Assembly: GCA_934247875.1 (NCBI GenBank)
Contig: CAKQJZ010000009.1
Location: 1 to 42,955 of the forward strand
Length of the DNA: 42,955 bases
Origin: an uncultured Spirochaetales bacterium
GTDB taxonomy: Bacteria; Spirochaetota; Spirochaetia; Sphaerochaetales; Sphaerochaetaceae
Direction of reading: 5' to 3'
This document shows positions 7,139-15,675 of this stretch, piece after piece. The translations under genes and the position numbers were made by a program. Position 1 is the first letter of the stretch. Each line of letters opens with the position of its first letter. Under the pieces are notes generated by a model that had not been told where the DNA came from, did not search any database, and saw nothing but the letters and a program-made list of their open reading frames with translations.

Positions 7139-9250
7139 ATGAAAAGAACTATCACTATTTTTACAATCGTCCTTTTCACACTGCTGTTGCTATTCTCTTG
7201 CAAAGCGGAAGAGAGCACTGCAACGCTCAGAGTGAATATTGACAGAGGAAAGCGAACAATAAGCCCAAGTGCATCGCAGCTCAATATCCAGACATTCTCA
7301 ATCTACACTACAGGGCCAGATGGAAAGAGCGGGATACAGAAGACTATCTATAGCGACTCAACAACTATAGAAGGACTCAAGATCGGAGAGTGGACTATCA
7401 GAGTTGAAGGCAAGAACAATGAAGGCACTGTGCTTGCAACTGGCGAGAATAAGATCATGCTCAGCACTGCAAACAATGTAGTAGAAGTCAGTCTCACAGA
7501 GCTATATGGAAAAGGAAACTTAGATATTTCATTCAAATGGGATAACAAGCGAATTACAGGGACAAAGCTAACTGCGTCTTTGAAGCCACAATCAGGGGAA
7601 AACACTATCGACATCTCAGATAAGCTGATAAAAGACAGTGATTATACTTACTCACTTCAGATGCAAGGCCTCAATGCAGGAAGCTATGTAATGACAGGCT
7701 CATTATATTCAAACAATGAGAAAGTCGGAGGATTCACTGAAGCAATAAGAATCTCAAATGGAGTAACAACGAGTGGCACAATATCACTAGGACTCGATAA
7801 AATCATCAATACAGATATTGGGTTTTCAAACCTCACAAGCGTGCCTATTGAGTGCAAGATAGAAGGCATAACTTCCCTTCTTCCTTCGCGTGAGAATCTC
7901 AATGCTTCTCTTAAGATCACAACAAACAACATCTCGGAATCAAGCCTTAACAGCGAGTGGTTCTTAGATGGAGTAAGCGTTGGCAAAGGAAGAACAGTAT
8001 CAATCAAGCCAGAACCAGGAGACCATAGACTTGATGTAGTTGTATCAACAGAACATAGCGGCTCAGTAGGCTCTGCAAGCGTAACATTCACAGCTGCAAA
8101 CCTCTTCAAAGGCCTTCCATATCGTCTGAATATATATAAAGGCGATGATAACCTGATGCTGAGTGGCAAAACTGTAGTCAGGATTGTTCCTGATGGGGAC
8201 GCACTCAAAACAAACAACATCATGGTTATAAGCAGAGATAAAAAATATCTTCAGACTCTGATAATGGGAGAGAACAGCTATAGAATAAGCCAAAGCCAGT
8301 CACTTACAGACCCAAGCTGGGGCTATAAATATGAAGTTGCAGATGTTGTATTTGAAGGAACACCTAGAAATGGCACAGTCAATGCAGCTTTGATATGCGA
8401 CGGGCCTCAGATTACTACGTATCAATTCAATACTAACAGCGTGCTGTTGAATAACAGGTCTATAGTTACAACAGGAGCATCATCAACACAGGCTAGCACT
8501 GTTACAAACTATGGCTACGGTGCTTATCTCTCTGAGTCCAAATATCTTATGACACATGGCTATAACCCTGAAGTATTCAGCCATGGATTCCTAGTTCTGA
8601 ATACTGTAGATGGAGAGACAAGCGGAGACTGGACTAACTATGTTGTTTATAACTTAAATTCATTCCCGAACAAGAAAGTAAGCGGAACAGTATATGCAGG
8701 ACAATGCTCATTTACTGAGACAAATGGAAAGGACAGAGTAGTATTTGCAGTCGGAAGTGGAATAATACACTTAAAGGCAGACCTAAAACCTGACACATCA
8801 TCTCCAGGAAAGATGAAGACTGTATTGTCGAACATGGGAATAGAGAATGTCGGAGGCACAATATCTGGTGTTGCAGCTGTTGGCGGAGACTACGCACTTG
8901 TATTAGTAAAGCCAACTCCAAGAAGTTCAGAAATCCGTGTTTTTGGGTGGCCAACAAAGGGCTATTATCTTGAGAACAAATCAACTTATGGACGTGTAGA
9001 CATGAACTATAAGCTATTGAAGTACTCACCAGCAACAGACATCTTATATACGCTTGATGAGAATAGCAACCAGCTAGTAGCACTGACTTTTAACCCAGCA
9101 ACGCTCTCATTCAGCACTGTCGGAGCTGTTACACTTCCAGATGTGAACTACAGCAGAATGGACATAAGCGATGATGGCACAATGATTGTGCTATATGATG
9201 ATCTGAATGCAGATAGAATTGCTGTACTGAATGTCAAAGTAACAAACTGA
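7139..9250 (+). CDS. Large lipoprotein with Ig-like and propeller-like regions
   Basis: A 703-residue predicted surface lipoprotein, signal MKRTITIFTIVLFTLLLLFSC. Residues 25-110 have the ATLRVNID...RTISPSA pattern that I associate with spirochaetal lipoproteins, followed by a beta-sandwich-like segment (IYSDSTTIEGLKIGEWTIRVEG). A second such module, about residues 250-320, contains the sequence EWFLDGVSVGKG...GDHRLDVVVS, typical of Ig-like folds. The C-terminal 300 residues alternate short strands and loops (DISDDGTMIVLYDDLN), as in a beta-propeller, which is inference. ATG 7139 has AAAAGGAG 6 nt upstream. No enzymatic motif is seen. It is convergent with the hydrogenase operon. Confidence 0.75.
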   Translation: MKRTITIFTIVLFTLLLLFSCKAEESTATLRVNIDRGKRTISPSASQLNIQTFSIYTTGPDGKSGIQKTIYSDSTTIEGLKIGEWTIRVEGKNNEGTVLATGENKIMLSTANNVVEVSLTELYGKGNLDISFKWDNKRITGTKLTASLKPQSGENTIDISDKLIKDSDYTYSLQMQGLNAGSYVMTGSLYSNNEKVGGFTEAIRISNGVTTSGTISLGLDKIINTDIGFSNLTSVPIECKIEGITSLLPSRENLNASLKITTNNISESSLNSEWFLDGVSVGKGRTVSIKPEPGDHRLDVVVSTEHSGSVGSASVTFTAANLFKGLPYRLNIYKGDDNLMLSGKTVVRIVPDGDALKTNNIMVISRDKKYLQTLIMGENSYRISQSQSLTDPSWGYKYEVADVVFEGTPRNGTVNAALICDGPQITTYQFNTNSVLLNNRSIVTTGASSTQASTVTNYGYGAYLSESKYLMTHGYNPEVFSHGFLVLNTVDGETSGDWTNYVVYNLNSFPNKKVSGTVYAGQCSFTETNGKDRVVFAVGSGIIHLKADLKPDTSSPGKMKTVLSNMGIENVGGTISGVAAVGGDYALVLVKPTPRSSEIRVFGWPTKGYYLENKSTYGRVDMNYKLLKYSPATDILYTLDENSNQLVALTFNPATLSFSTVGAVTLPDVNYSRMDISDDGTMIVLYDDLNADRIAVLNVKVTN

Positions 9251-9262
9251 CAACCAAAGAAT

Positions 9263-9284
9263 AGCAGGAGGCGAACCACCTGCT
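9263..9284. terminator. Hairpin between convergent lipoprotein and hndD genes
   Basis: AGCAGGAGG at 9263-9271 pairs with CCACCTGCT at 9276-9284, with one internal mismatch and a CGAA tetraloop. It sits 12 nt after the lipoprotein stop and 8 nt before the hndD stop, so it could serve both strands. No strong T-tract follows on either strand, so efficiency is uncertain. Confidence 0.6.
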
Positions 9285-9292
9285 AATATTAC

Positions 9293-11038
9293 TCAGTCTT
9301 TATATAAAGGATAAGCTTTGTACTCTGTATGCAAGAGATGATGAGCTTTCTCTGATAGAGGTTCCTTCAGGTAATCCTTATAGAGGCTCTTGATCTCTTC
9401 GTTCTGGTGAGAGCATCTCTTAGCAGATCTCTCATCATCGCTATACAGACCTTTGATACGCTCTTCACGAACTGTATCATCTGTACCATAAGGCTGACCG
9501 CCACCGGCAACACAGCCGCCACGGCAAGCCATGATCTCAATAAAGTCATACTTGCTCTTCTTGCCTTCAGCCTTATCTTTCTTGATCTCATCAAGAAGAG
9601 ACTTAGCATTAGCCATTCCATGAACTATAGCAACTTTGATTTCAACATCGCCACACTTAACAGAACCGCTCTTAACTTCATCAAGACCTCTTACCAGCTT
9701 GATCTCTGGATCTTCAAGCTCTTTGCCAGTAAGTGCGAAGTGAGCAGTTCTGACAGCAGCTTCCATAACACCACCAGTTACGCCGAAGATAGTAGCAGCA
9801 CCTGAGTATGAACCAACTGGGCTATCTGCACCACTCTCTTCAAGAGAATTGAAATCTACGCCATAAGCCTTGAAAAGACGAGCTAGCTCACGAGTTGTTA
9901 GAACAAGATCGACATCCTTATAACCAGATGAGGATGCATGCTCTCCATCTCTATTGATCTCACCCTTCTTAGCAGTACATGGCATGATAGCTACAGAGAA
10001 GATCTTCTCTGGCTTTACGCCAAGCTTTTCAGCTGTATATGTCTTCTCAATAGCACCCTGCATCATCATAGGGCTCTTAGCTGATGAGAGGTTATCAAGG
10101 AGTTCTGGATAGTACTCTTCAGCATAGTTGATCCAGCCTGGGCAGCAAGATGTAATCTGAGGAAGAACACCACCATCTGTGATTCTCTTGATAAGCTCAT
10201 TGCCCTCTTCCATGATTGTCAGATCTGCGCCGAAGTTAGTATCGAATACATAATCTGCACCAAGACGGCGAAGTGCTGAGTAGAGCTTTCCAGTTGAAAC
10301 CTCACCTGGCTTCAGGCCAAACTCTTCCCCAATAGCTACTCTTACTGCAGGAGCCATCTGAACCATAGTAACAACTTCTGGATTCTCTACAGCTTTGATG
10401 AACTTCTTTGTCTCATCTTCTTCATAAATAGCACCAACTGGGCAGTGAACGATACACTGACCGCACTTGATACATGGGCTTTCATTGAGTGGAAGATTGA
10501 ATGCAGGAGACATGCTTACTTTGTCGCCACGTGATGTGAACTCAAGTGCATATACGCCCTGAAGATCGTGACAAACCTGTACACAGCGGCCACACTTAAC
10601 GCACTTTTCAGGGTCAAGCACGATAGCACCTGTAGATCTGTCTTTCTCTGCATGGTTAACACGTGCAGGGAATGGAAGCTCGCGGATACCGAACTCAGCT
10701 GCAAGTCTCTGAAGCTCACAGTCATTGTTCTTTATGCATGAGAGACATGACTGAGGATGAGTTGACAAAGTCAATTCAAGAACAGCCTTTCTTACATTGT
10801 ATAGCTCTTCATCACTTGCGATGATCTTCATGCCTTCAGCTGCTGGAGTTGAGCAAGCTCTGAGAATCTTAGCACTTCCTTCCTGCTTGCAGACACAAAG
10901 GCCACAAGAGCCAAAAGGCTTAAGATCTGGATGGTAGCAAAGTGTTGGAATCTTTACTCCAGCCTTACGCGCAGCATCTAGTACGCTTGCACCCTCGTTT
11001 ACCTCTACTTCTACGCCTTGTATAGTTAAATGAATCAT
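9293..11038 (-). CDS. hndD: [FeFe]-hydrogenase catalytic subunit (HndD/HydA type)
   Basis: A 581-residue cytoplasmic catalytic subunit for H2 evolution or uptake. An N-terminal plant-type [2Fe-2S] domain has CYHPDLKPFGSCGLCVC (about residues 34-50). A His/Cys [4Fe-4S] site follows at HPQSCLSCIKNNDC, then two ferredoxin clusters (CVKCGRCVQVCH and CIKCGQCIVHCP). The H-cluster domain shows all four cysteine signatures: TSCCPGW, MPCTAKK, and MACRGGC with two ligands. ATG 11038 follows GGGAGG. It is the last gene of hndA-fusion-hndC-hndD, an order matching NADP-reducing or bifurcating Hnd enzymes. Electrons are expected to come from NAD(P)H and possibly ferredoxin; the donor cannot be read from the sequence. 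Confidence 0.95.
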   Translation of the reverse strand: MIHLTIQGVEVEVNEGASVLDAARKAGVKIPTLCYHPDLKPFGSCGLCVCKQEGSAKILRACSTPAAEGMKIIASDEELYNVRKAVLELTLSTHPQSCLSCIKNNDCELQRLAAEFGIRELPFPARVNHAEKDRSTGAIVLDPEKCVKCGRCVQVCHDLQGVYALEFTSRGDKVSMSPAFNLPLNESPCIKCGQCIVHCPVGAIYEEDETKKFIKAVENPEVVTMVQMAPAVRVAIGEEFGLKPGEVSTGKLYSALRRLGADYVFDTNFGADLTIMEEGNELIKRITDGGVLPQITSCCPGWINYAEEYYPELLDNLSSAKSPMMMQGAIEKTYTAEKLGVKPEKIFSVAIMPCTAKKGEINRDGEHASSSGYKDVDLVLTTRELARLFKAYGVDFNSLEESGADSPVGSYSGAATIFGVTGGVMEAAVRTAHFALTGKELEDPEIKLVRGLDEVKSGSVKCGDVEIKVAIVHGMANAKSLLDEIKKDKAEGKKSKYDFIEIMACRGGCVAGGGQPYGTDDTVREERIKGLYSDDERSAKRCSHQNEEIKSLYKDYLKEPLSEKAHHLLHTEYKAYPLYKD

Positions 11039-11052
11039 TCTCTACCTCCCTC

Positions 11053-12840
11053 TTACTTGACCGAAATAGCAGAGAACTTACAAGTATCTCTACATACACC
11101 ACATTTGATACAAACGGAGGTGTTGATCTTATGAGGCTTTCTGACCTCACCTGCGATAGCGCCAACTGGGCACTTTCTAGAGCATGCTGTACAGCCAATA
11201 CACTTAGCTGGATCAATCTCATATCTGATAAGCTTCTTACACTTACCAGCTGGACACTTCTTGTCTTTGATATGTGCCTCATACTCTTCAGGGAAGTATC
11301 TTAAGGATGATAGAACAGGGTTAGGAGCAGTCTGTCCAAGAGCACATAGAGAACCCTTTCTCATAGCAAGTGCTACCTGATTGATAGTCTCTATATCTTC
11401 CTCAGTTCCATTTCCATTAGTAATCTTCTCAAGGATTGCGGAGAGTGTCTTACCACCGATTCTGCAAGGAGCACACTTGCCGCAGCTCTCATCTACTGTG
11501 AAGTTGAGATAGAACTTAGCAACGTCTACGATACAGTCATCTTCGTTCATTACGATCATGCCGCCAGAACCCATCATAGAGCCGATTTTCTGCAGTCCGC
11601 CAAAGTCAATTGGAGTATCGAGGTTCTCTTCTGTGATTACACCACCTGATGGGCCACCTGTCTGAACAGCCTTGAACTTCTTTCCGCCAGAAATACCACC
11701 ACCGATATCGTAGACAATCTCTCTTAGAGTTGTTCCCATTGGAACCTCTACAAGACCTGAGTTGTTGATCTTACCTGTAAGTGCAAATACCTTAGTTCCA
11801 TGGCTATCTGCTGTACCGATCTGGCTAAACCAATCGCCACCCTTTTCAATGATTACAGGAATGTTAGCCCATGTTTCAACGTTGTTGATAACTGTTGGCT
11901 TACCCCATAGACCCTTTACTGCAGGGAATGGTGGACGTGGCTGAGGCATGCCTCTGTGGCCTTCGATAGACTGTAATAGAGCAGTCTCCTCACCACATAC
12001 AAACGCACCAGCACCAAGTCTGATCTCAATATCATAATCGAAGCCAGAACCAAGAATATTCTTGCCTAAGAGACCATATTCTCTAGCCTGCTTCATAGCA
12101 ATCTCAAGACGATGAATAGCAAGAGGATACTCTGCTCTGATGTAGATGAAGCCCTGATGAGCGCCAATTGCGTAGCCGCAGATTGTCATAGCTTCAAGTA
12201 CTGAGTTTGGATCGCCTTCAAGAGTTGATCTATCCATGTATGCACCTGGGTCGCCCTCATCTGCATTACATACAACATATTTAACGTCGCCTTCAGCCTG
12301 CTTTGTGAAGTTCCACTTCATCCAAGTTGGGAAGCCTGCGCCGCCTCTGCCTCTGAGACCAGATTTCTTTACTTCTTCGATAACACCTTCTGGAGTCATC
12401 TCAAAGAGTACCTTCTCAAGTGCTTTATAACCACCTGCTGCAATATACTCATCGATATTCTCAGGATCGATAGAACCACAGTTGCGCAGAACAATTCTCA
12501 GCTGCTTATTGTAGAACTGAATGTCCTGAACATCTTCATAAGGCTTTCTCTTCTCTTTGATATATAGAAGTCTTGTTACTTCTCTACCTTTTACAACATG
12601 CTCTGAAATGATTTCAGCAGCATCTTCAGGCTTAACATTTACATAGAATGAATCTTCAGGAAGAACCTTAACAATAGGTCCCTGCTCACAGAAACCAAAA
12701 CAGCCAGTCTTAATGACCTGTACCTGGTCACTAACACCCTGTTTCTCTGCTTCTGCTGCCAATGTGCGATAAATCAGATCAGATTTAGAGGATTCACAAC
12801 CAGTACCGCCACAAACTAGAATATAGTTCTTGTACCCCAT
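11053..12840 (-). CDS. hndC: NuoF-like hydrogenase subunit (HndC/HydB)
   Basis: A 595-residue flavoprotein that couples NAD(P)H to the hydrogenase. Domains in order: an N-terminal thioredoxin-like [2Fe-2S] domain (CGGTGCESSKSD...KTGCFGFCEQGP, residues 10-55); the NuoF core with GLRGRGGAGFPTW for FMN/NAD binding at about residues 165-177; the [4Fe-4S] motif ESCGKCAPCRIG near residue 455; and a C-terminal two-cluster ferredoxin (CIGCTACSRKCP and CIKCGVCRDTC). The length and the added domains match HydB/HndC of electron-bifurcating or NADP-reducing hydrogenases. ATG 12840 has GGAGG 6 nt upstream and sits 1 nt after the preceding stop. Confidence 0.95.
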   Translation of the reverse strand: MGYKNYILVCGGTGCESSKSDLIYRTLAAEAEKQGVSDQVQVIKTGCFGFCEQGPIVKVLPEDSFYVNVKPEDAAEIISEHVVKGREVTRLLYIKEKRKPYEDVQDIQFYNKQLRIVLRNCGSIDPENIDEYIAAGGYKALEKVLFEMTPEGVIEEVKKSGLRGRGGAGFPTWMKWNFTKQAEGDVKYVVCNADEGDPGAYMDRSTLEGDPNSVLEAMTICGYAIGAHQGFIYIRAEYPLAIHRLEIAMKQAREYGLLGKNILGSGFDYDIEIRLGAGAFVCGEETALLQSIEGHRGMPQPRPPFPAVKGLWGKPTVINNVETWANIPVIIEKGGDWFSQIGTADSHGTKVFALTGKINNSGLVEVPMGTTLREIVYDIGGGISGGKKFKAVQTGGPSGGVITEENLDTPIDFGGLQKIGSMMGSGGMIVMNEDDCIVDVAKFYLNFTVDESCGKCAPCRIGGKTLSAILEKITNGNGTEEDIETINQVALAMRKGSLCALGQTAPNPVLSSLRYFPEEYEAHIKDKKCPAGKCKKLIRYEIDPAKCIGCTACSRKCPVGAIAGEVRKPHKINTSVCIKCGVCRDTCKFSAISVK

Positions 12841-12841
12841 A

Positions 12842-13672
12842 CTATACCTCCTCTACCTTTATCTCTTTATCGCTAAGCACGTTACCGCCGATAATATGCT
12901 CTTTGACGATTCTTACTGCATCATCTTTGCTGACATTGCCATAGACTGTAAGTCCACGTTCTTTGGAATAAACTTCAACAACAGGCTCTGGATTAGGAGC
13001 AGCACTGCCATACTGAGTGATAATTACATCATCAAGTCCAGCTTTCTCAACTTCATCAGCAATAGTATTGAGAACGACTTTAGCGCCCTTCTCTATTCCG
13101 CTGGTACCCATAGCAACAACGACATGAATGCTCTTGCCATGTATATCCCTCTTTTTAAGCTTCTCGACTTCTTTCTGCCTAAGTGAATTTAGCTCGTCTA
13201 ATGTTAATTTAGACATCTTCTTCTCCTTTTCTTTGACTTCTCTCTTAAAATCTCTGATTGCGCTTAGAGTGTTTATGCTTCCATAGCTTTGATACGTGAA
13301 GATATTCTTTCCAGATTTATTGATCTTGAAGGAAACTCTTCCGTCCATATTCACTATTGGGAATAGCACATCTCTTAGCTCATCAAATGAGCTATCTCTC
13401 TTAGCTTTGAAGGAAAGCACTGTAATCTCTCCTTCACGAGTTAAAGTGGCATCTTTATCTATGCACTTAATACCACTAAGACCAAAGCCTCTGCCATTTC
13501 CTTTTGTAGATACTCCAGCGTCAAATGGATCTTCTGGAATATTGCCATTCCCATCATCTGATATAATTACTGCTATATAGCCATCAAGGAACTCTATATT
13601 TATATCTACAAAGCTTGCACCAGCTTCCTTGCTATTCTTTACACCCTCGAGGACAAGCCCCGCGCTATCCAT
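12842..13672 (-). CDS. HATPase fused to cysteine-less HndB-like ferredoxin domain
   Basis: A 276-residue fusion inside the hydrogenase operon. Residues 1-105 look like the small GHKL ATPase often found in hydrogenase operons: N-box (VKNSKEAGAS), ISDDGNGN (G1) and GFGLSGIK (G2). Residues 153-276 match the HndB-type thioredoxin-like [2Fe-2S] protein (MSKLTLDELNSLR..., VVVAMGTSGIEKGAK, LDDVIITQYGS, VYGNV). The family's cluster cysteines are replaced: GTCG reads GTSG, and the TGCxGxC site reads YGSAAPNPEP. An internal ATG at 13216 with AAGGAG 6 nt before it lies exactly at the domain junction, so a separate 124-residue protein may also be made. Its ATG shares TAATG with the hndA stop. The role of either half is unknown. 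Confidence 0.8.
   Translation of the reverse strand: MDSAGLVLEGVKNSKEAGASFVDINIEFLDGYIAVIISDDGNGNIPEDPFDAGVSTKGNGRGFGLSGIKCIDKDATLTREGEITVLSFKAKRDSSFDELRDVLFPIVNMDGRVSFKINKSGKNIFTYQSYGSINTLSAIRDFKREVKEKEKKMSKLTLDELNSLRQKEVEKLKKRDIHGKSIHVVVAMGTSGIEKGAKVVLNTIADEVEKAGLDDVIITQYGSAAPNPEPVVEVYSKERGLTVYGNVSKDDAVRIVKEHIIGGNVLSDKEIKVEEV
13214..13230 (-). promoter_or_regulatory. Internal ribosome binding site and start within the fusion gene
   Basis: AAAAGGAG followed by AAGAAG and an in-frame ATG (13216-13214) lies inside the fused ORF. The protein it would start, MSKLTLDELN..., has the usual N-terminus and length (124 residues) of stand-alone HndB-like proteins, which supports real internal initiation. 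The codons here also encode a lysine-rich linker (KEKEKK), so the purine run could arise from that. Confidence 0.55.
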
Positions 13673-14136
13673 TAGCGATACTTCTCCAGTATTCCTTCTA
13701 CCTGAGCCTTAGTTACCTTACCATAGACTTCGCCACCAATAGTCATTACAGGTGCCAGTCCACAGCAGCCAACGCATCTTACAGCCTCAAGAGAGAATAA
13801 GCCATCATCTGTGACTCCACCAATCTTGAGTCCAAGCTTTTTATCAAGCTCTTCAATGATGATATCTCCACCCTTTAGATAACATGCTGTTCCAAGGCAT
13901 ACTTGAATGTTGTACTTACCAGGCTTGTTGAGTTTAAAGAAATGATAGAATGTAACGACTCCCCATATGGTTGCAAGTGGGACATCCAATAGTCTAGCTA
14001 CTTCCTGAGCAGCTTCCTCTGAAATGTAACCCATTTCTTCCTGAACCTTATGAAGAACCATGATCAAATTGCCTGGCTTATCTTTCCATGAATTAATGAA
14101 GCTAATAAGCTCATCAGAAAATAAATTCTGAGCCAT
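13672..14136 (-). CDS. hndA: NuoE-like [2Fe-2S] hydrogenase subunit (HndA/HydC)
   Basis: A 154-residue thioredoxin-like [2Fe-2S] protein of the NuoE family. It passes electrons between the flavin subunit and the other clusters. Cluster ligands are visible as CLGTACYLKGG (C-x4-C) and CVGCCGLAP (C-x3-C). The N-terminal helical region includes LIMVLHKVQEEMGYISEEAAQEVARLL and VTFYHFF, both typical of the family. ATG 14136 has GGAGG 4 nt upstream. It is the promoter-proximal gene of the four-gene hydrogenase operon and diverges from rex. Confidence 0.95.
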   Translation of the reverse strand: MAQNLFSDELISFINSWKDKPGNLIMVLHKVQEEMGYISEEAAQEVARLLDVPLATIWGVVTFYHFFKLNKPGKYNIQVCLGTACYLKGGDIIIEELDKKLGLKIGGVTDDGLFSLEAVRCVGCCGLAPVMTIGGEVYGKVTKAQVEGILEKYR

Positions 14137-14294
14137 AGTTCCTCCTTATTTACCACCTAAGATTTATATTATAACTTTCAAAGGATAAAATCACCTATTT
14201 TCTGAACAAATACATATTATCTGTAGACAACAAAATAATATTACAATTAAACTACTAATTAATATGATTCAATTCACATTAAGGAGTAAAAACA
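14137..14294. promoter_or_regulatory. Divergent hnd/rex control region
   Basis: This 158-bp AT-rich region separates the hydrogenase operon from rex. On the minus strand a TATAAT at 14173-14168 gives a leader of about 25 nt with an SD for hndA; no good -35 is seen. On the plus strand TTACAA (14241-14246), a 16-bp spacer and TATGAT (14263-14268) could drive rex. Regulation of both by Rex is expected from known Rex biology, but I cannot find a clean TTGTGAA-N4-TTCACAA type operator. Confidence 0.5.
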
Positions 14295-14939
14295 ATGAAT
14301 AGTGAGCTCTTAATTCGAATTACAAGATACTATCGTGCCCTTAATAGATTACGCGCAATCGGATTAGAAAAAGTATTTGCACATAATCTAGCAGATGCAG
14401 CAGGTGTAAGCGCAGCGATTGTCAGGAAAGATTTTTCAATTTTGAATATCCACGGCCAGAAAAGAGGCGGTTATGATATCCCAGAGCTAATTGAGACTAT
14501 AGGGGAAATCCTTGGCAAGGGAGAGATTCAGAATGTAGTTATCATTGGCTGCGGAAGAATCGGCAAAGCATTGATGCACTATAATGGCTTTGAGCCAGAT
14601 GGCATCAAGATTGTTGCAGGCTTTGACTCTGACCCTGTAGTTTACTCAGATGCATCACATCCTGTTCCTGTTTATCCAATAACACGGCTAGACGAAGTTG
14701 TAAGCGCACTTAGAGTAAAATGCGCAATCATCACAGTAACTGAATCAGCTGCAGCAGATTGCTATCAGAAGGCTTTGGATGCAGGCATTACCGGTATACT
14801 CAACTTCACACCTCTGACACTGAAAAGCCAGAAATGCAAAGATGGAACAAGTGCGATAGTGCATAACATCAACATTGCTCTTGAGCTTGAGCAGATATTC
14901 TATGAACTGCAATTTTCCGAAAAGAGCATCAAAGACTAG
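14295..14939 (+). CDS. rex: Redox-sensing transcriptional repressor Rex
   Basis: A 214-residue repressor that senses the NADH/NAD+ ratio. The N-terminal winged helix includes ITRYYRALNRLRAIG and the DNA-recognition stretch VSAAIVRKDFSIL (about residues 36-50). The Rossmann domain begins VVIIGCGRIGKALMHYNGF (NADH-binding GxGxxG near residue 80) with a conserved AGFDSDP strand after it. Length is standard. ATG has AAGGAG 8 nt upstream. Its position next to the hydrogenase operon supports control of NADH disposal through H2. Its 3' end overlaps the convergent glycosylase gene by 11 nt. Confidence 0.95.
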   Translation: MNSELLIRITRYYRALNRLRAIGLEKVFAHNLADAAGVSAAIVRKDFSILNIHGQKRGGYDIPELIETIGEILGKGEIQNVVIIGCGRIGKALMHYNGFEPDGIKIVAGFDSDPVVYSDASHPVPVYPITRLDEVVSALRVKCAIITVTESAAADCYQKALDAGITGILNFTPLTLKSQKCKDGTSAIVHNINIALELEQIFYELQFSEKSIKD

Positions 14940-15672
14940 CTCCTAGAATGCGCGCATAAGAGAAGAGGTATTGCTGAGAAAGCGCTTTATATGGCGAGAA
15001 GTAATCAAGATCTACGCCACTGTAATATTTATCAAGGATACGGCGGATCCAGACATCAACTGGAAAGCCATCCTTTCTGCCATAGCCGAAAATCAATATG
15101 CATGATGCAACTTTAGGCCCTATGCCTTTGATAGTCTCTAAGCGTAATGCAGCACTATCAAAATCGAGAGTCTTGATCTCTTCAAAGATATCCTGATTCT
15201 TTATTGCATCTAATATGAATGGAGCTCTGAAGCCTACTCCAAGTGCTCTTAGCTCCTCTTCTTTAGCGTCTCTCATCTCATAAGCTGTCGGAAATGAATA
15301 AAAGCCTTCTTCAATCCGCTTTCCCCAGCGCTCTGAAATCTTATTGCAAAGAGATGTGATTCTCTTGATATTGTTGTTTTGAGAAAGAATGAAAGAAATA
15401 GCAGAAGTCCACTCATCTTGCTTCAGTATCCTGATTGGACCAACAGCATCAACTGCTGCCCTTAAAATATCATCCTTTTCTCTGATTTCTCTTCTAGCTT
15501 TTTCATAGTCATAATCCAGATCAAAGTAAGTGCGGAGAAATGGATCTGAGATATCTGAAAGTGAAGAGAGCCTATACACTTTGCCATTGAGTGCAGCTGC
15601 AAATACTCCATCTTTTTCTTCTCTCCATGAAAAGCTCTGTCCACCAGTCAATATTTCTCTCAAATTCTCCAT
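14929..15672 (-). CDS. OGG1-type 8-oxoguanine DNA glycosylase
   Basis: A 247-residue HhH-GPD DNA glycosylase/lyase that removes oxidised guanine. The N-terminus carries GGQSFSWRE, typical of OGG1-type enzymes. FILSQNNNIKRI matches the family's helix, and ETIKGIGPKVASCILIFGY is the helix-hairpin-helix with the catalytic lysine. PVDVWIRRI supplies the conserved aspartate. The length suits a compact bacterial OGG1. The gene is 3 nt downstream of the nuclease-family lipoprotein and probably cotranscribed with it. A DNA-repair glycosylase in an anaerobe fits occasional oxygen exposure. Confidence 0.9.
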   Translation of the reverse strand: MENLREILTGGQSFSWREEKDGVFAAALNGKVYRLSSLSDISDPFLRTYFDLDYDYEKARREIREKDDILRAAVDAVGPIRILKQDEWTSAISFILSQNNNIKRITSLCNKISERWGKRIEEGFYSFPTAYEMRDAKEEELRALGVGFRAPFILDAIKNQDIFEEIKTLDFDSAALRLETIKGIGPKVASCILIFGYGRKDGFPVDVWIRRILDKYYSGVDLDYFSPYKALSQQYLFSYARILGASL

Positions 15673-15675
15673 AAC

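Noticed and set aside
9407..9805. Plus-strand ORFs antisense to hndD and to the lipoprotein at 8063-9083
   Set aside because: They lie wholly within well-supported genes, have no SD and show no recognisable domain.
14137..14294. Canonical Rex operator
   Set aside because: No TTGTGAA-N4-TTCACAA-like palindrome; the short ATTAA/TTAAT repeat near 14247 is too weak.
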